From Acanthosepion pharaonis (Eukaryota > Mollusca > Cephalopoda > Sepiida > Sepiidae): a DNA stretch of 64,000 nt. A program made the translations under genes and the position numbers. The notes under the pieces were generated by a model. That model did no database searches and had not been told where the DNA came from. It saw only the letters and a list, made by a program, of their open reading frames with translations. Shown here in pieces: positions 31,481 to 43,765 of this stretch (position 1 is its first letter; each line of letters opens with the position of its first letter). The stretch is taken from assembly GCA_903632075.3 (NCBI GenBank), contig CAHIKZ030005407.1:3557501-3621500 (forward strand), in the 5' to 3' direction.

Positions 31481-31774
31481 TTATTATTGATATCTTCTTA
31501 GATTTTCTCTTCATTACCTAATCAATATCCGAAGCTGCAGACCTATTTTCGTATTTTTTTCTTATTATAATTACTATAATGCCGAATACTGCCTAGAAGG
31601 ATACATCATATGAAATTTTTCTCGCTGTTTTTGTTTTCTTTACTTCGTTATATTTACATCTTCAGAGAAATATTTGATTGCTATTACGGAAGATCAAGTG
31701 ACAACAAGTCTATTTAAACTGTCGTTTCTTTCATATATTTCCAATTCATTTGATAGCTCTTTCAGATTGTTTCT

Positions 31775-32170
31775 AGTTCTGGGTATGACGATAAACTACA
31801 TCGGGCAGCAAGGCCTCTTATCGGGAGATTAGAGGTATTGAGGAAAGTGGAATCACTTCTTAATTTCTGTTGTCCCAGGTGTGGAAGCACCTGTTAGGAC
31901 CCCAGCTATGCACAAATAGTGAACCCCCAAATAAAACCAAAACATTATTAAAGTATAAAAATACTTTTTTTTAATAAAATACCAGCAATACATTTTTATA
32001 TGAAAATAATTACCAACAATACATATTTAGTTCAAAATTACCAACAATACATTTTAAGGCAAAATGAAAAGCAATATATTTTTCTATAGTTGAAAGCTAC
32101 AGTTGTGTTCAAAATATTTAGATTTCGGCATTAAATAACCCATAGAGGTCGATATACCGCTAAACAAAAT
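31775..32170 (+). mobile_element. LINE 3' region with tandem units and terminal stem-loop
   Basis: Same order as 4722-5345 but on the plus strand: GACGATAAACTAC, GCAAGGCCTC, CACCTGTTAGG, GCTATG, a short array of ACCAACAATACAT-type units (31990-32090), then CGGCATTAAATAACCC with the terminal module (32124-32170). The unit number is lower than in the other copy. Confidence 0.6.
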
Positions 32171-32259
32171 CCTAACAATCATCTACCATGTATTCAATTG
32201 TGAAAGCAGAATAACATATATCATATTTTTATTACTTCAAAGCTCCCAAGAAAACAAAA

Positions 32260-32310
32260 TTTCGGCATTGAATGACCCATATGGTGTTGATATGCCATTA
32301 AACAAACAAA
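32260..32310 (+). repeat. LINE 3'-terminal stem-loop module
   Basis: CGGCATTGAATGACCC, spacer, TTGATATGCC and an AAACAAACAAA tail. Confidence 0.65.
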
Positions 32311-32364
32311 TTAATCAATCAGGTTGTTACAATCTCACCAATAATTATGTGGAAGACCATCAAG

Positions 32365-32483
32365 GCTTACAGCCATATCACGTTGAAACATCGCTTCCCG
32401 TACGATCACCGAAGTTAAGCAACGTCGAGCCTTGTCAGTAATTAGATATGTTACCGCTTGGGAATACCAGGTACTGTAAACTT
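32365..32483 (+). rRNA. 5S rRNA-like sequence (pseudogene or 5S-derived SINE head)
   Basis: 119 nt closely follow animal 5S rRNA, with GCCATATCACGTTGAA, CGATCACCGAAGTTAAGCAA, CGTCGAGCC and GCTTGGGAATACCAGGT in the right places. The terminal helix TTACAG/CTGTAA is kept although its bases differ from the usual 5S. The C-box region is changed (GATATGTTACC where GATGGGTGACC is usual) and one short deletion is seen. It runs without a gap into a tRNA-type SINE body, so a working 5S gene is unlikely. Confidence 0.8.
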
Positions 32484-32610
32484 AGCTGAATGGGTGATTT
32501 AACACGGAATCGTTAATCGGAGATCCGAGTTCCAATTCCCGTTGGGTTCGTTATATTCACTTAAGCCCAAATGCTCTTGAGAAATGTATGAATCCACCTC
32601 CTCTCTTCCG
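32484..32610 (+). mobile_element. tRNA-type SINE (S3-like) fused 3' to the 5S sequence
   Basis: A-box-like AGCTGAATGGGTGATTTAA and B-box-like CGAGTTCCAATTCCC, then TTCACTTAAGCCC, GAGAAATGTATGAATCC and CCTCTCTTCC. The last blocks match the S3 body. The 5S and tRNA parts abut directly. Confidence 0.65.
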
Positions 32611-33028
32611 AGTTATTTTCAGTATATATTCATATGATAAATATCCCACATGCGTTTCAGCATCTAATACCGTTTTTTTTATTAGAAATATTTACAAGGA
32701 CTTATTTGCTGATGTAAGGTTTTATCCTGCAACACGATGGTGTTTTTTTTTCATAAATGTGATTCTACAGAATAATACTGAATATACTATGTAGTAAACT
32801 TGAGACTAATGACGATGTTTTAGAGAAAATGGAAGCAAAAATGTCACTCACCTTTAACATCAGAAAGAGACCCGTTGAAATTTCTAGAGTAAAAAATAAT
32901 GAGAAAAAAAAAGAGCTTCGTTGCTCACGGGACACATATTGGTTCAAATCTGGAATAAGATTTAGAAGATCTCAGTTTGAGAAAATGTTTTAGCGTTCAA
33001 ACAATGTTATTGATCAAATAAAAAAGGG
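32611..33028. other. No recognised feature
   Basis: AT-rich DNA between the SINE and the minisatellite. Confidence 0.4.
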
Positions 33029-33030
33029 AT

Positions 33031-34045
33031 CTGCTATAGTATATCTACCGTCTATTTTCTACTATAGTTTGATATCTACCGTCCATTTTCCACTATAGTT
33101 TTATATCTACCGTCCATTTTCTACTGTAGTTTGATATCTACCATCCCTTCTCTACTATAGTCTGATATCTACTATTCATTTTCAACTATAGTCTGATATC
33201 TACTATTCATTTTCTACTATAGTATGATATCTACATCCATTTTCCACTATAGTTTTATATCTACCGTCCATTTCTACTATAGTATATCTACCATCCATTT
33301 TCTACTATAGCATGATATCTACCGTCCATTTTCTACTATAGTTTTATATCTACCGTCCATTTTCTACTGTAGTTTGATATGTACCGTCCATTTTCTATAT
33401 AGACTGATATCTACTATTCATTTTCTACTATAGTATGATATCTACCGCCCATTTCTGCTATAGAATGATATCTACGGACAATTTTCCACTATAGTTTGAT
33501 ATCTATCGTCCATTTTCTACTATAGTATATATCTACGGTCCATTTTCTACTATAGTTTGATATCTACTATTCATTTTCTACTATATTATATCTAACATTC
33601 ATTTCTACTATAGTTTGATATCTACCGTCCATTTTCTACTATAGCATATCTACGGTCCATTTTCTGCTATAATTTGATACCGACTATTCATTTTCTTCTA
33701 TAGTATGATATCTACTATTCATTTTCTACTATAGTATGATATCTACCGTCTATTTTCGACGGTAGTATGTAATCTACCGTCCATTTTCTACTTTAGTATA
33801 TCTACTGTCGATTTTCTACTATAGATTGATATCTACTTTTCATTTTCTACTATAGTATGATATCTACCGTTTATTTCTACTACAGTATGATATCTACCGT
33901 CCATTTTCTACTATAGTATATCTACGGTCCATTTTCTACTATAATTTGATACCTACTATTCATTTTCTACTATAGTATGGAATCTACCGTCCATTTTCTA
34001 CTATAGTATGATATCTATTCATTTTCTAGTTTGGTATGATATTTA
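33031..34045. repeat. Minisatellite, about 30-33 bp unit, about 1 kb
   Basis: About 32 copies of a unit built from TGATATCTACCGTCC, ATTTTCTACTATAGT and a variable 0-4 nt joint. Units alternate CCGTCC and CTATTC versions in clusters. Several units contain the palindromes CTATAG and GATATC. Confidence 0.95.
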
Positions 34046-34480
34046 CCAACTATTGGAAGTGTGAAATATTTATGGTTAGAGTTAGTAATTAGGGTTAGAG
34101 GTTAAAGGGTGTGGGTAGTGAACTGGTTATGTATTAAAAATCATTAACAATTTTTTAAACGGAAAATTTTAAAAATCATCAAATAATGATTTTAATGTTT
34201 TTAAACTGATTTGACGTCATTTAAAGAAACAGTAAACATGTCATCGTTTTTCCTAACCATTTTCCAACAATAATGAGTGCATCGTCATTTATGGTAGATC
34301 GCAAATGCCTCAATCGATATCATACTAAAGTGACATCAAAAATGATATCAAAGCTGAAGTGTATCATACTGCGAATACATAAGATTCCTGATTTCAAACA
34401 AGAAATAAAAAAATAATCATTTATTTATTTATTTATCTGAGTGTGAAATACGACTGAATAATAGATTTTGTTTTTCTTGT
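34046..34480. other. No recognised feature
   Basis: AT-rich, with a short run of GGGTTAG/GTTAGAG repeats at 34076-34110. Confidence 0.4.
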
Positions 34481-34483
34481 TTC

Positions 34484-34666
34484 TTAGTTTAAAATTTTTT
34501 TAGTGCTTATGTGGACAATTTGAAGCCAACTTTGTGTAGACATGAATCTCGACAAATAAGTATTGAGAATTTTTTCAATTTTCCGGTTTACTCTTAGAAA
34601 TGGTAATGTCAATATTAGTCGTTTCTTTATAAGGACATATTCGGCATTCATTAATAAAGTAGCCAA
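34484..34666 (-). pseudogene. Possible Penelope-like element coding remnant
   Basis: The minus frame reads LTLPFLRVNRKIEKILNTYL followed by a basic/hydrophobic stretch. A similar LPF/LPY...KIEKIL block lies between the reverse transcriptase and GIY-YIG domains of Penelope-like proteins. Neither catalytic domain is visible nearby. The call rests on a single motif. Confidence 0.35.
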
Positions 34667-35220
34667 TGCTACCGTCGGCTGAAATTTATAAAATCTTTCT
34701 ATTAAAATTGGTTTTTCTCAAGTTCACTCTTATTGTTCTTTCCAGTGTTGATTGAGGTTTTCTTGTTAACCTTTCGTTTGAAGTAGCATGGAATGTAAAC
34801 ATCTTGATTATGTCATTATTTTCTGTTCGAGTTAAATTTGTTATCCATTTTATTTGTTGCCGCAGTTGGAAATCTTCAAGATATAACGTTTCTGTTATTT
34901 GCTACAGTTCTTCGTGATTTTTTTTTCGCGACGTTCCACGTAGTTCAAAAAATAATAGTCTCCGCTGGGGCCTATAGGTTTCACTCCCTGGAAGCCATTT
35001 TTAAACAACGATTCGAGAAAGCAGTTGTATATAACAGACAGTTTAGATATTTTAAAACGGGTTTGGCGCCATCTATGACTTCCAAATTAAAGTCTCGTTC
35101 TGACGAGGCTATTGAAGGACATGCCTCGAGTTATTAGGTCAATGTTTTAGTTTTGTCGTAATCTGCGATCCTGTGCGAGACTGTCCAGAAGGAAACCTAT
35201 CCCATGTTCAATTTCGGCTG
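34640..35220. repeat. Dispersed repeat, copy 1 of a pair
   Basis: Diverged direct copy of 36170-36720. Shared blocks in order: GAAATTTATAAAATCTTT, CTTTCTAACATTTT-like, CTCTTCGAGTTA-like, TGTTACTC-like, GACAGTTTAGA(C/T)ATTT and GGTTTTGTAGTATCTTGCGAT-like. The class is unknown and weak minus-strand coding character is present. Confidence 0.55.
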
Positions 35221-35510
35221 GAAAAAAGAGTAAGTTGGAATATTCAGCCAAAATTAATATTTTTGAAACGAAAATGGTGGGAGGTGATGTTGGAATGAAC
35301 AACCAGTTTGAAAAATATGAATAAGAAAATAAATTATGTTAGCGTCGGGAATTAATGTGTAGATTGTAAAAAATAAAAAAAATAAAACAATAAAAAAATC
35401 AAATTGCCGGTCAGGACCAATCTCTTCCGGACGTGAGAGTACTTCCAACATAGAAAAGTTCTCAAGAATTCTTTGGTTTGGAAAGTGGCTTCCAAGAAGT
35501 ATCTATTTAA

Positions 35511-35546
35511 AATGAGCATCACCTACACAGGTAGGTGATGCTCATT
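35511..35546. repeat. Perfect 16-bp hairpin
   Basis: AATGAGCATCACCTAC (35511-35526) and its exact reverse complement (35531-35546) surround a 4-nt loop, ACAG. Confidence 0.95.
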
Positions 35547-36169
35547 ATCATATTTAAGTTCCTTACCGATCCTAAGTTTATTTCTTGCTCAAGGTCGAGA
35601 AGAGAATAAAGATCGAACCCATTAAAGTTTAGAATGAAACCGGCCTGCGTGTTAATAATTGATCTACAGCAGGTGCCGAATATGTGTGTATTCCTGTTTG
35701 AACTAGTGTGTGTGATCACGCACGTGTTGTGGAATTTATTTTAAAGCTAAATTCAATATTTTTTTGTAACCGAACGGTCGTGTGCTTCTACAAAGCAATT
35801 AGATACTGAGATTATCTTAATGCTGCATTTTCTTTGTTGTTTTATTTATGTTTCAAGTTTCTCACAATAATTTTATTCCTTGTGATTTTCAATTCTGACT
35901 TTTTAATAACCAATATCGTCTTTTAATTTATTCATGAAAAGTGAATTCAATCGATATGGCTTCGTGGACAGACAAAATGCGTAGAAATTTATTAAAAATA
36001 TCTTCGCCATTTTTGTTGGCAGTTCAGAGAACAGAGCAAGAAACATTATTTCCAGTCTGAAAGACAACGGAATAGCTAGGTGCTCCGCTGGAGCATCCTT
36101 TTGTCAGACAAAAGTAAAATTAATAAATAACTTTGGAAGCTTAATATTAAAGGTGAGATTATCCTTTTG

Positions 36170-36720
36170 CATACAGCGTTACTTTTGGTTGAAATTTATA
36201 AAATCTTTTTCTTAAAACAGTTTTTTTTTTCAGGAGAATACGTTTCAAAAGTCCACTGTTATCACTTTTACTAACATTGATGTACTTTTCTTTCTAACAT
36301 TTTTTAACGTAGAGTAGAAAGCCAACGTCTCGTTTACGTCATTACTTTCTCTTCGAGTTACATGAGTTCTACATTTCAGTTCTTGTTACTCTTTGAAATT
36401 CTCAAATGATGTGGCTTTTCTTATTTGATAAAACTCTTATTATTCTGTAGCGCCAGTCTACAGGATTTGATGAAGGATTGTCTTCATTAAAATATAAAGG
36501 ATTAATTCATTTGAAATCATTGTTAATTCTTGATCTGAAGAAACGCTTTTATAGAGCTGACAGTTTAGACATTTCTGAACAAGTTGGATGCGTCTCGATC
36601 TGACAAGACTATTTAATAACATTAAAGTTTTGGTTTTGTAGTATCTTGCGATTATAGACAAAACCAACCCGAGACTATTCTATGCTCAATTTCCTTATCG
36701 CCTATACTAAATTGGTTATA
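36170..36720. repeat. Dispersed repeat, copy 2 of a pair
   Basis: See 34640-35220; same orientation, about 1.5 kb away. Confidence 0.55.
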
Positions 36721-38035
36721 ACTGATCCATACATGAGGGTATATAAATCTTTTAGCATTTATTAATTACTAGCTTAAAAGCTGTACTCCAAGCAGAATTT
36801 TAAGCTAGCTGGGTTAATTGGGCCTCCGACACAAACCTAAAGGGATCTTTGGTCCAGTTTAGAAAACAGCAATGATAAGTTTGAAGAAATAACTTTGAAT
36901 TCCTCAATTCACAAAGTTTGGGAGGAATTTTAAACTGAATTTAAAACAAAACAAAAATAATTAATTCAAAGTTTTTGCGTTACTTTAAACTCAATATAAA
37001 TTAAAACCTTTGAAAATCACTAATTTTTTTCAGTTATTTTAAAATTTGAATTTTTAACTGTTCCCTCCTCATCCAGACACAAATCCTAATGCTTGATGTT
37101 CAAACACCAGATGAAGGGCAGATTTTATATATCTATGTAGAGCTAGTGAGTCTTGAGTTAGACGGGTTTCAGACACACGGACTGACAGACAAACAGAATT
37201 TGTCGTTTATTTATTTATATATATTTTGAATCTTAGTGATTTATTGATAAATACATTTATCGGAGTTTTACAATAGGCACTACAAATAGAAATAATCTTT
37301 TTTTCATTTTTTTCATATTACGATAGATTCAGCACCCAAGATGACGAATATTATCTTTTTAATTAATGTTCTATAAAAATCAATAAGGGTTTCAGTTTGC
37401 TATGCAAATTTATTATAAACTGATCGCTCCCTACGGAAGCCAAAACAAAATATGTTCATATAGTAAAAATTTGTTTTATTTTTACATTTCGTAATTCGAA
37501 ATAAGGAGCTCTTTTTTCACGCATTACTATTGATTAATCACCCCAGTTTACGAATTTCAGTTTTTTAAATATATTTTAGAAATCACGTCGTATGAGCATA
37601 TTTATTTGGGCTTCCTTGGGGATAATGCAGCAAATTGGACTCCTGTTATCTTTAAAAATTTAATATTTTTTTATATTCGTGATATTGAGTGCTTAATCCA
37701 TAGTCTCTTTTTTTTTTGCTTGAAATTTTTCATATGAAAATTTTGAGAATATTCTATCAATAATTGCACTAAGTTTTACTTTGTAATGTTTTTACCAGAT
37801 TACTTGATATCAGTGGGGGCAAATATTCTTTCAATTTTAAACTTTTCTAATGAGTTTAAATTAATCAATGTATTCTGTATTAATTAAAAAGTGAAAATGC
37901 TTTTCAGCAACGGAAGTAGGAAGGAATATCCGTTCTGTCCATGGGAATAAAATCTTTAGTACCCGGAAATGCCAACAGTGTTTTGGACAGTTTAAATCAG
38001 GAAGAACGTCCTGTCGCATTTGATTATAGCATGCC
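36721..38035. other. No recognised feature
   Basis: AT-rich DNA without recognisable coding or tandem structure. Confidence 0.4.
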
Positions 38036-38039
38036 TCTT

Positions 38040-38790
38040 TAGTCTTAATTGATATATTTAATCAATATAATATCCTCCCATTATTAACGACAACATAATT
38101 CCATCTATCTGGCAAATTGCTAATCTCGTGGGCGTAAAATCTTTCAGATTTCGATCCAAAGAAACGCTCAATATTAGTTTTAAACTTTTCCCAATTAATA
38201 AATGGCTCTGCCAGTAAGAAAAAATTGTGATCATTTGAGATGGAGAAAGGTCAGTAGAGTAGGAAGGATGGAGTAAAATTTTCATATTTAATGTCATAAT
38301 ATTTTCCTAAAGATTTGCATTATCGAGTAAGAGCAATACACCTTTACGATTATCCAATGATGAGCACTTTATCTGCAAATTTTTGTGCAATGCTTCTGTT
38401 GTGATGTAGACGTTAGCACTAATCAGCCGCTAAGCTCGTGTAATACTTCGTTATTCTCAGTGACCAATTATATGAGTGTTCACTTGAGCATTTGCAAATT
38501 ATGCATACTAATTTGCTAGTATCACTACAGCTTCGTTTCGTTTTGGTTTAGCACGTCATGATACACAGCACCCTTCATATCCCACTTAACACAGCGCAAG
38601 ACCTTTTTTTTGGGTGTAGTTCTAGTTTAGAGATGAATTCTCCTTTTTCAGTGGATGCTTACCGTTGTCGTTGGCATTGGATATATTCATAAAGAAACCA
38701 TGTTTCAGCACTGGTAATGATCCCACCCAGGAAACGTTCGGTAACAAGTTTTCTCTTCAATGACCAGCAGAAGGCAACTATTCAGTAGAT
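38040..38790 (-). pseudogene. Mariner-type transposase relic
   Basis: The conceptual minus-strand product has, in order, a TSAETWFLYEY block (usual TGDEKWIxY), ELHPKKRSCAVLSG (usual LHPKKxMLCVWWD), SSLDNRKGVLLLLDNA (usual NRKGVxLxHDNARPH), LLHPSYSTDLSPSQ (usual HPPYSPDLxPxD), then an end resembling GIxxLVxRWxxCIxxxGxYxD. This is the catalytic half of mariner transposases. Stops and frame changes are numerous. The N-terminal helix-turn-helix half was not found. Confidence 0.8.
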
Positions 38791-38944
38791 GAAAATGTTT
38801 TATTATCTAAGTGTGATTTTCATTGAACTATTTTACTAATTCTCATGCAGTTTGCTAAAGATTTTCCAAAAGTAAATTTTGAAGAAGTCCAATAATAACA
38901 GAACGTTGTCATCCAGATTGAGGGGAATCTTTGAGAGCAAAATT

Positions 38945-39510
38945 TCCAGACTGGAATTGACCAAAACCAACATTGTCATATTCGGACACTTAAATCTTCT
39001 TCTCCATAGACAGAACGAATATTTCTTACTGCTTCTGGCCTCGGTGCGAGCACCGATCCCTGTCTCTGATACAATGAGAGGGCGCGGCCTCCGGCAGCTC
39101 TTCCCCAGGGATGAGCAGCTCTCAGTATAATTTTCCTTGGTTGTGACTCTGTCCTTTGACAGAGTCGCTTCTGAGTTCACTTTGCCCAAAGATGGAGACG
39201 GAACTGAGAGATGATAAATATCGTTTTACAAAGATTGGAATTAGCCGAAACCAACATTGTCATATTCGGACACTTAAATCTTCTTCTCCATAGACAGAAC
39301 GAATATTTCCTACTGCTTCTGTTTGTGGAGAGATCTATTTGAATTCATACAGCCTATTTTGTCTGACATTTTATCTAATCTAGGTATTTGCTCTGTCCCC
39401 CCCCCCAACAAAGACGAGCTGTAACACAAGGTCTTTTTTAAGGTGGAGACTGAGTCCACTTTGTCCAAAGATAGAGACGCAACTGAGTGATGATAAATAG
39501 GGTTTACTCC
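38945..39510. repeat. Diverged tandem duplication, about 280-bp unit
   Basis: A near-identical block of about 100 bp (ACCAACATTGTCATATTCGG ... GACAGAACGAATATTTC) occurs at 38945-39043 and 39225-39322. A second block (CACTTTGCCCAAAGATGGAG / CACTTTGTCCAAAGATAGAG) occurs at 39175 and 39455. A weaker third copy lies at 40130-40200. Confidence 0.8.
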
Positions 39511-41680
39511 AAAGTGCGATTTACACATTTGGTCTAATCTAAACTAAACTTAATCTTAAACACTAATTGGTCTAATCTAAACTTATTTCAAAGGTGTAAA
39601 ATCGATGCATAATTTACGCACTCTGATATTAAGTAATCTGAACTTAAAACTTATGATTATTTTAACGTTAACTATTGAAAAATAAGCACCGAAGTGATCA
39701 TCTAAAAAGATCGACGATACTTTTTGTCTAACTTGATACAAACTAAAAAATTAGATTATTTACTCAAATCATTGGTGCTATACACTGACTGGAAAACACT
39801 AAGAAATACCTGGACGTAAATATTCATGATTCTTTTAGGTGTAAGTATAAAAAAGTACCCTGAAAGTGATGATTTAAAAAATGCGAGGGCACATTTCTAT
39901 CCAGTGTAATACTTATCTCTAAAGTTTTGAAGTATATATATGGGTAAAAAACAAACCAGTTTTCATGTGCACGAAAATGTAACTTTGAGTTTCAAATACA
40001 AAGGCCAGGAAGATATTTCTTTTTCGTTTTTCTTTTTCTTTTTCTTTTTTGAGAAAAATCCATAATTATTCTACTCAGCCGTTTTATTAAATATTTCGGA
40101 AATCAGTCAAATCATAGGTGGAATGTCCAGACAAAGTTTCCTTTACAGAGACAGGATGAATATATTTACCGATTCTGTGACTGAAGAACTCTTTTTAAAT
40201 TCATACAGAATACATTGTTTTATATACGCCTGATATAAACTTACTTAAAAAAAGGGTAATATCGATACAGAATCGATAATCTACAATGAACTATGTAAAT
40301 ATTACAACGCAGGCATTGTTATTTTACCATAATCTTCGGAAATGTACACATCAAAGCGATCGTTTAAAAATGCGAGAGGACGTTATTTTCAAATTAATAT
40401 CTTCTTGATATATTTTAAACCAAAAATATACATGCAGACATTAATTCTTCTACTTCTCCTTCAGGTCGTTTGAAATCATGGCACTCCATAGCCTCCTATA
40501 TCATGTATCGCCAAGTAACCTTTGTCGTTTTACCACCTCTTCTGTTACTAATAGCTCGTCAGGTGACTTAATTCCCCCCACTGTTCATTTTGCTTTCGAT
40601 ATGTCTTTTGAGTGTCAAATTCACCAAACTCTCCTTCCTCGTCATACAACTCAGAAATTTCACCACTCTCTCTCCCTCTCTGATTTTGAGTATGTGTCTT
40701 TTAGTGTCTATTTCTCTTAAGACTTCATCGTTTATTTACGCGCTCTTTCCCATTTATTCATTTATATAACCTTATTTCTTTTGACCCCGGTGTTCTATTC
40801 CTCTGTAAGGAAATTGTCCAGTATTCACTAACATATAAAAAGAATAATATTAGATAGTGGTTCAACATTCTTTTCGTGGTTTTTAGTGAAATCATCTTGT
40901 TTCTTAGTACTTGGCTTTTGGAAGCCATCTTTTGACGTTTTTAAATAATGCATATTAGATTATAATATTGTTATTTAAAATTTATTTAATGAAATAACAG
41001 CCTCATGTGCTTCCAAGATGGGTGTCAATGATATAAATGTCTTGTACCGTCTTCTATTGAACGGACACAAAAAGGAGGCTATAATTTGATACAGGATGCT
41101 GTCATTTACAAAAGTAAAAACTAAAATAGATAAAAAAGTAAAAAAAAGTATCGAAATCCCTTAATAGTATGCGGAATAAAATCAGTGAAAGTTTCTTTTG
41201 AAATAGTTTCTAGTGGGGCCTCTCGGTAGAATTATGAAGTGTATATTTATGAAGATACTTTCTTAGAGTTGATCTCGATAATTTATGAATAATATTTGTT
41301 GCTACTGTTTCAAGATTTCTTTTCTTCACCTCACTCACAAACAGAACCGGGTTAATACTTAAAGCAAACAGACAAATTGAATCGAGTTCTTCCAAAACGA
41401 AAGTAAATCCCTTTATTCCATCTCCTACACAAATATAAGAGGTTTAGGTTCCAACTTACCAGATGTTGATCTCTAACTTTGAGAGGTCAAGCCTGACTTT
41501 ATTTTCCTTTCTAAGACTGGTCTATTCTCAAGATTTTGTAGTCCCTGGCTACTTTCCTCTAATAACGAAACAAAGCCCTCTAAACCACTATAAAAGTAGG
41601 TGGTCGGATTTCTGTTCATTTCTCTCCAATTTGGCAATTTTGTTCGCTTTCAACCAGAAATTTTATAATTCGATTTTAAC
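39511..41680. other. No firm feature; weak LINE-like tail at 40475-40520
   Basis: GATCATGGCTCTCCA-like sequence (here AAATCATGGCACTCCATAG) resembles the C-terminal RAMIA coding block of the LINE ends at 46885 and 56455. The rest is unassigned AT-rich DNA with a TTTTC run at 40018-40045. Confidence 0.35.
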
Positions 41681-41684
41681 CCAG

Positions 41685-42010
41685 GTAAGGCAGTAAAGCC
41701 ACTAAGACGCAAGGGGGGGGGGTTACTAATTGTGAAAGAATAAGAAATTAGAGAAATATTATTAAGAAACGAGAACAAAAGAAGAGTAATAAGGAGGACA
41801 GCAGTTTACGATTGACATTGCATATAAATTTTTGAAGATTAAATTTGACTGGAAAGTATGGAACCGGAAAAGAATTCCACAAGCGAGAAGTGTAAGAAAA
41901 GAAACTATTAGCATAGAACTTACGGTTGGATCTAGACACCTCAACTGTAAATTGGTGATACTTCGTCACCAGTCTAGTACTGCGCTTAAATTCATAAAGT
42001 CTAGGTATGA
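41685..42010 (-). pseudogene. CR1/Jockey-type LINE 3' end, copy 2
   Basis: The minus product reads IIPRLYEFKRSTRLVTKYHQ, FTVEVSRSNRKFYANSFFSY, TSRLWNSFPVPYFP, i.e. the PRxxxxRSTRxxxRxHQFxVxxxRSxxxxYxxSFFPRTxRLWNSLPxxxFP end of these polymerases. It has stops downstream and a G run (41714-41723) in its 3' UTR. The 3' tail GTCTTAGTGGCTTTACTGCC is kept. Confidence 0.8.
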
Positions 42011-43478
42011 TAGCAAGAAGCTCATCCTAACAATTACCATGAAACTATTCACAGAAAAGGTGCAGGGAAGCAAATTTCTCCTTAATTGTGTTCTTCAACG
42101 ATTGCCAAAAAAAACAGCAAACGAAAAACGTGCGATTATATGGCAATAGAAGGTAAAATACCTGAACGAGAGATACTTAATGAAAAATGACACACTAACA
42201 GTAAAAATAATATATGTAAGACGAAAAGAGTAAATTAAATCCGGACTTCTACAGTTAAGACCCGCATGCTGCCTCCACAGACACGAGCTACTCCCCAACA
42301 CCCGTATTCCAATCGTTTAGAGGAATTTTTTTTCCAAAATAAAGAGCTGTTCGTGGAACATACTCCCTTGTGGATGCTTCCCCAAATCCTACAATCTTAA
42401 CCTTTTGAAATCAAGAGTCAGTCGTTACCTCTCCCCCTGTTGTAATGTACGGCAAGAGTGTGTTGAGGTTGGGGTAAACGCCTAACCAATTGCTCTCCCA
42501 GCAACTATGGGGGTAAGAGGCAAAAAATAATATTGCCTCAGAAACGACAGCAACCTGAGGAACAAAAATGCCCACGGGGACCAACTTCACAAGACACCGT
42601 GTCTTGCCGATTGCTAGTCCTCCCCTGCATTAATTGGCATGAGGCATTTTACGAAGACCCGGATTTTGACCAGTTTCAGAGAGGCTCGTTTCTAGACATG
42701 CCAAACTGTCCCATTGCTAACGGAAAAAAACCTGGACGTCACTGGAGTTGGTAAACATTCCCGCATGCGTCTGTACTGACGCGCGTTCGCCACACTTCTA
42801 TATCCACACAATCATCACTTCCTACTTTTTACATTCATAGCACACTACTCATCCAGTCCCGTTTTCCCTGAATGGCTATTGAGCTCTGTAAAAGGTGGAA
42901 AGAAAATCAAGACAGAATGATGGACAGTATATAAAAAAATATCAAAAATTCCTTACTAGACTTTACATCAAACCTGACACTGCCGGAAAAAGTCATGGAT
43001 ATTTCTTTAAGTTGTTTTCTGTTTCCATAGCAGGATATGACAACACAACTATGAAATTCAAAAATATTATTGTCCAAGGATCAGAGTTACCATCAGTAGC
43101 AGGATATTGTACAGCGTGATAAATGTTAACAGTGGTAAATATGATAATATAAAAGTAACATGATATATTTATGATAAGTATATAATGAGAATATTATTAA
43201 CGTCGGTCGGTTAATTGCAAATCTGTTGGGAAAACATTAACTTGCATGATAAAATATAACAATGTCTCTCCATGTGCCTTATTGAATGCCGTTTTTCCTG
43301 GGTTCAATGTTTTTATGGTGTCTTAATCGATTTCATTCATTCTCTCATTTTCTTACCCTATCAGCAGCGTACGGACTAAGCCGACTGCATCCTTGCAGAG
43401 GAGTAAGAACTTCAAAAGTAAGGCCACCTGTCGCAGCGTAGATACTTGCAGACACGAAGATAAATACGAACAATGTTT
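42011..43478. other. No recognised feature
   Basis: Somewhat higher GC at 42240-42760. Short open frames on plus show no motif. Confidence 0.35.
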
Positions 43479-43479
43479 G

Positions 43480-43765
43480 CATAGACTCAAATATAAACTA
43501 AACCTATGTTTATCTATAGACTCAAATATAAATTTAACTAAAGTATACAAGTATAAATACGATCATAGTTTACTCAGAGTCAAGTATTAAAACCAACCAC
43601 TATTTACCTATAATCTGTAAACCCGACCACTGTATACTTTTATACTCACGTATAAAAACGACAAAAATTACCTGTAGACTCAAGTATAAACCTGATCAAT
43701 ATTTACCGCTAGTCTCAAGTATAAAGACAACGGTTGTATACTATAGAAGCAAGCATAAGTTTGAC
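43480..43765. repeat. Degenerate minisatellite, about 42-bp unit
   Basis: About seven units around GACTCAAGTATAAA with TTTACCTAT in between, strongly diverged. Confidence 0.75.

Noticed and set aside
33031..34045. CRISPR array
   Set aside because: Units are contiguous without unique spacers, and the genome is eukaryotic.
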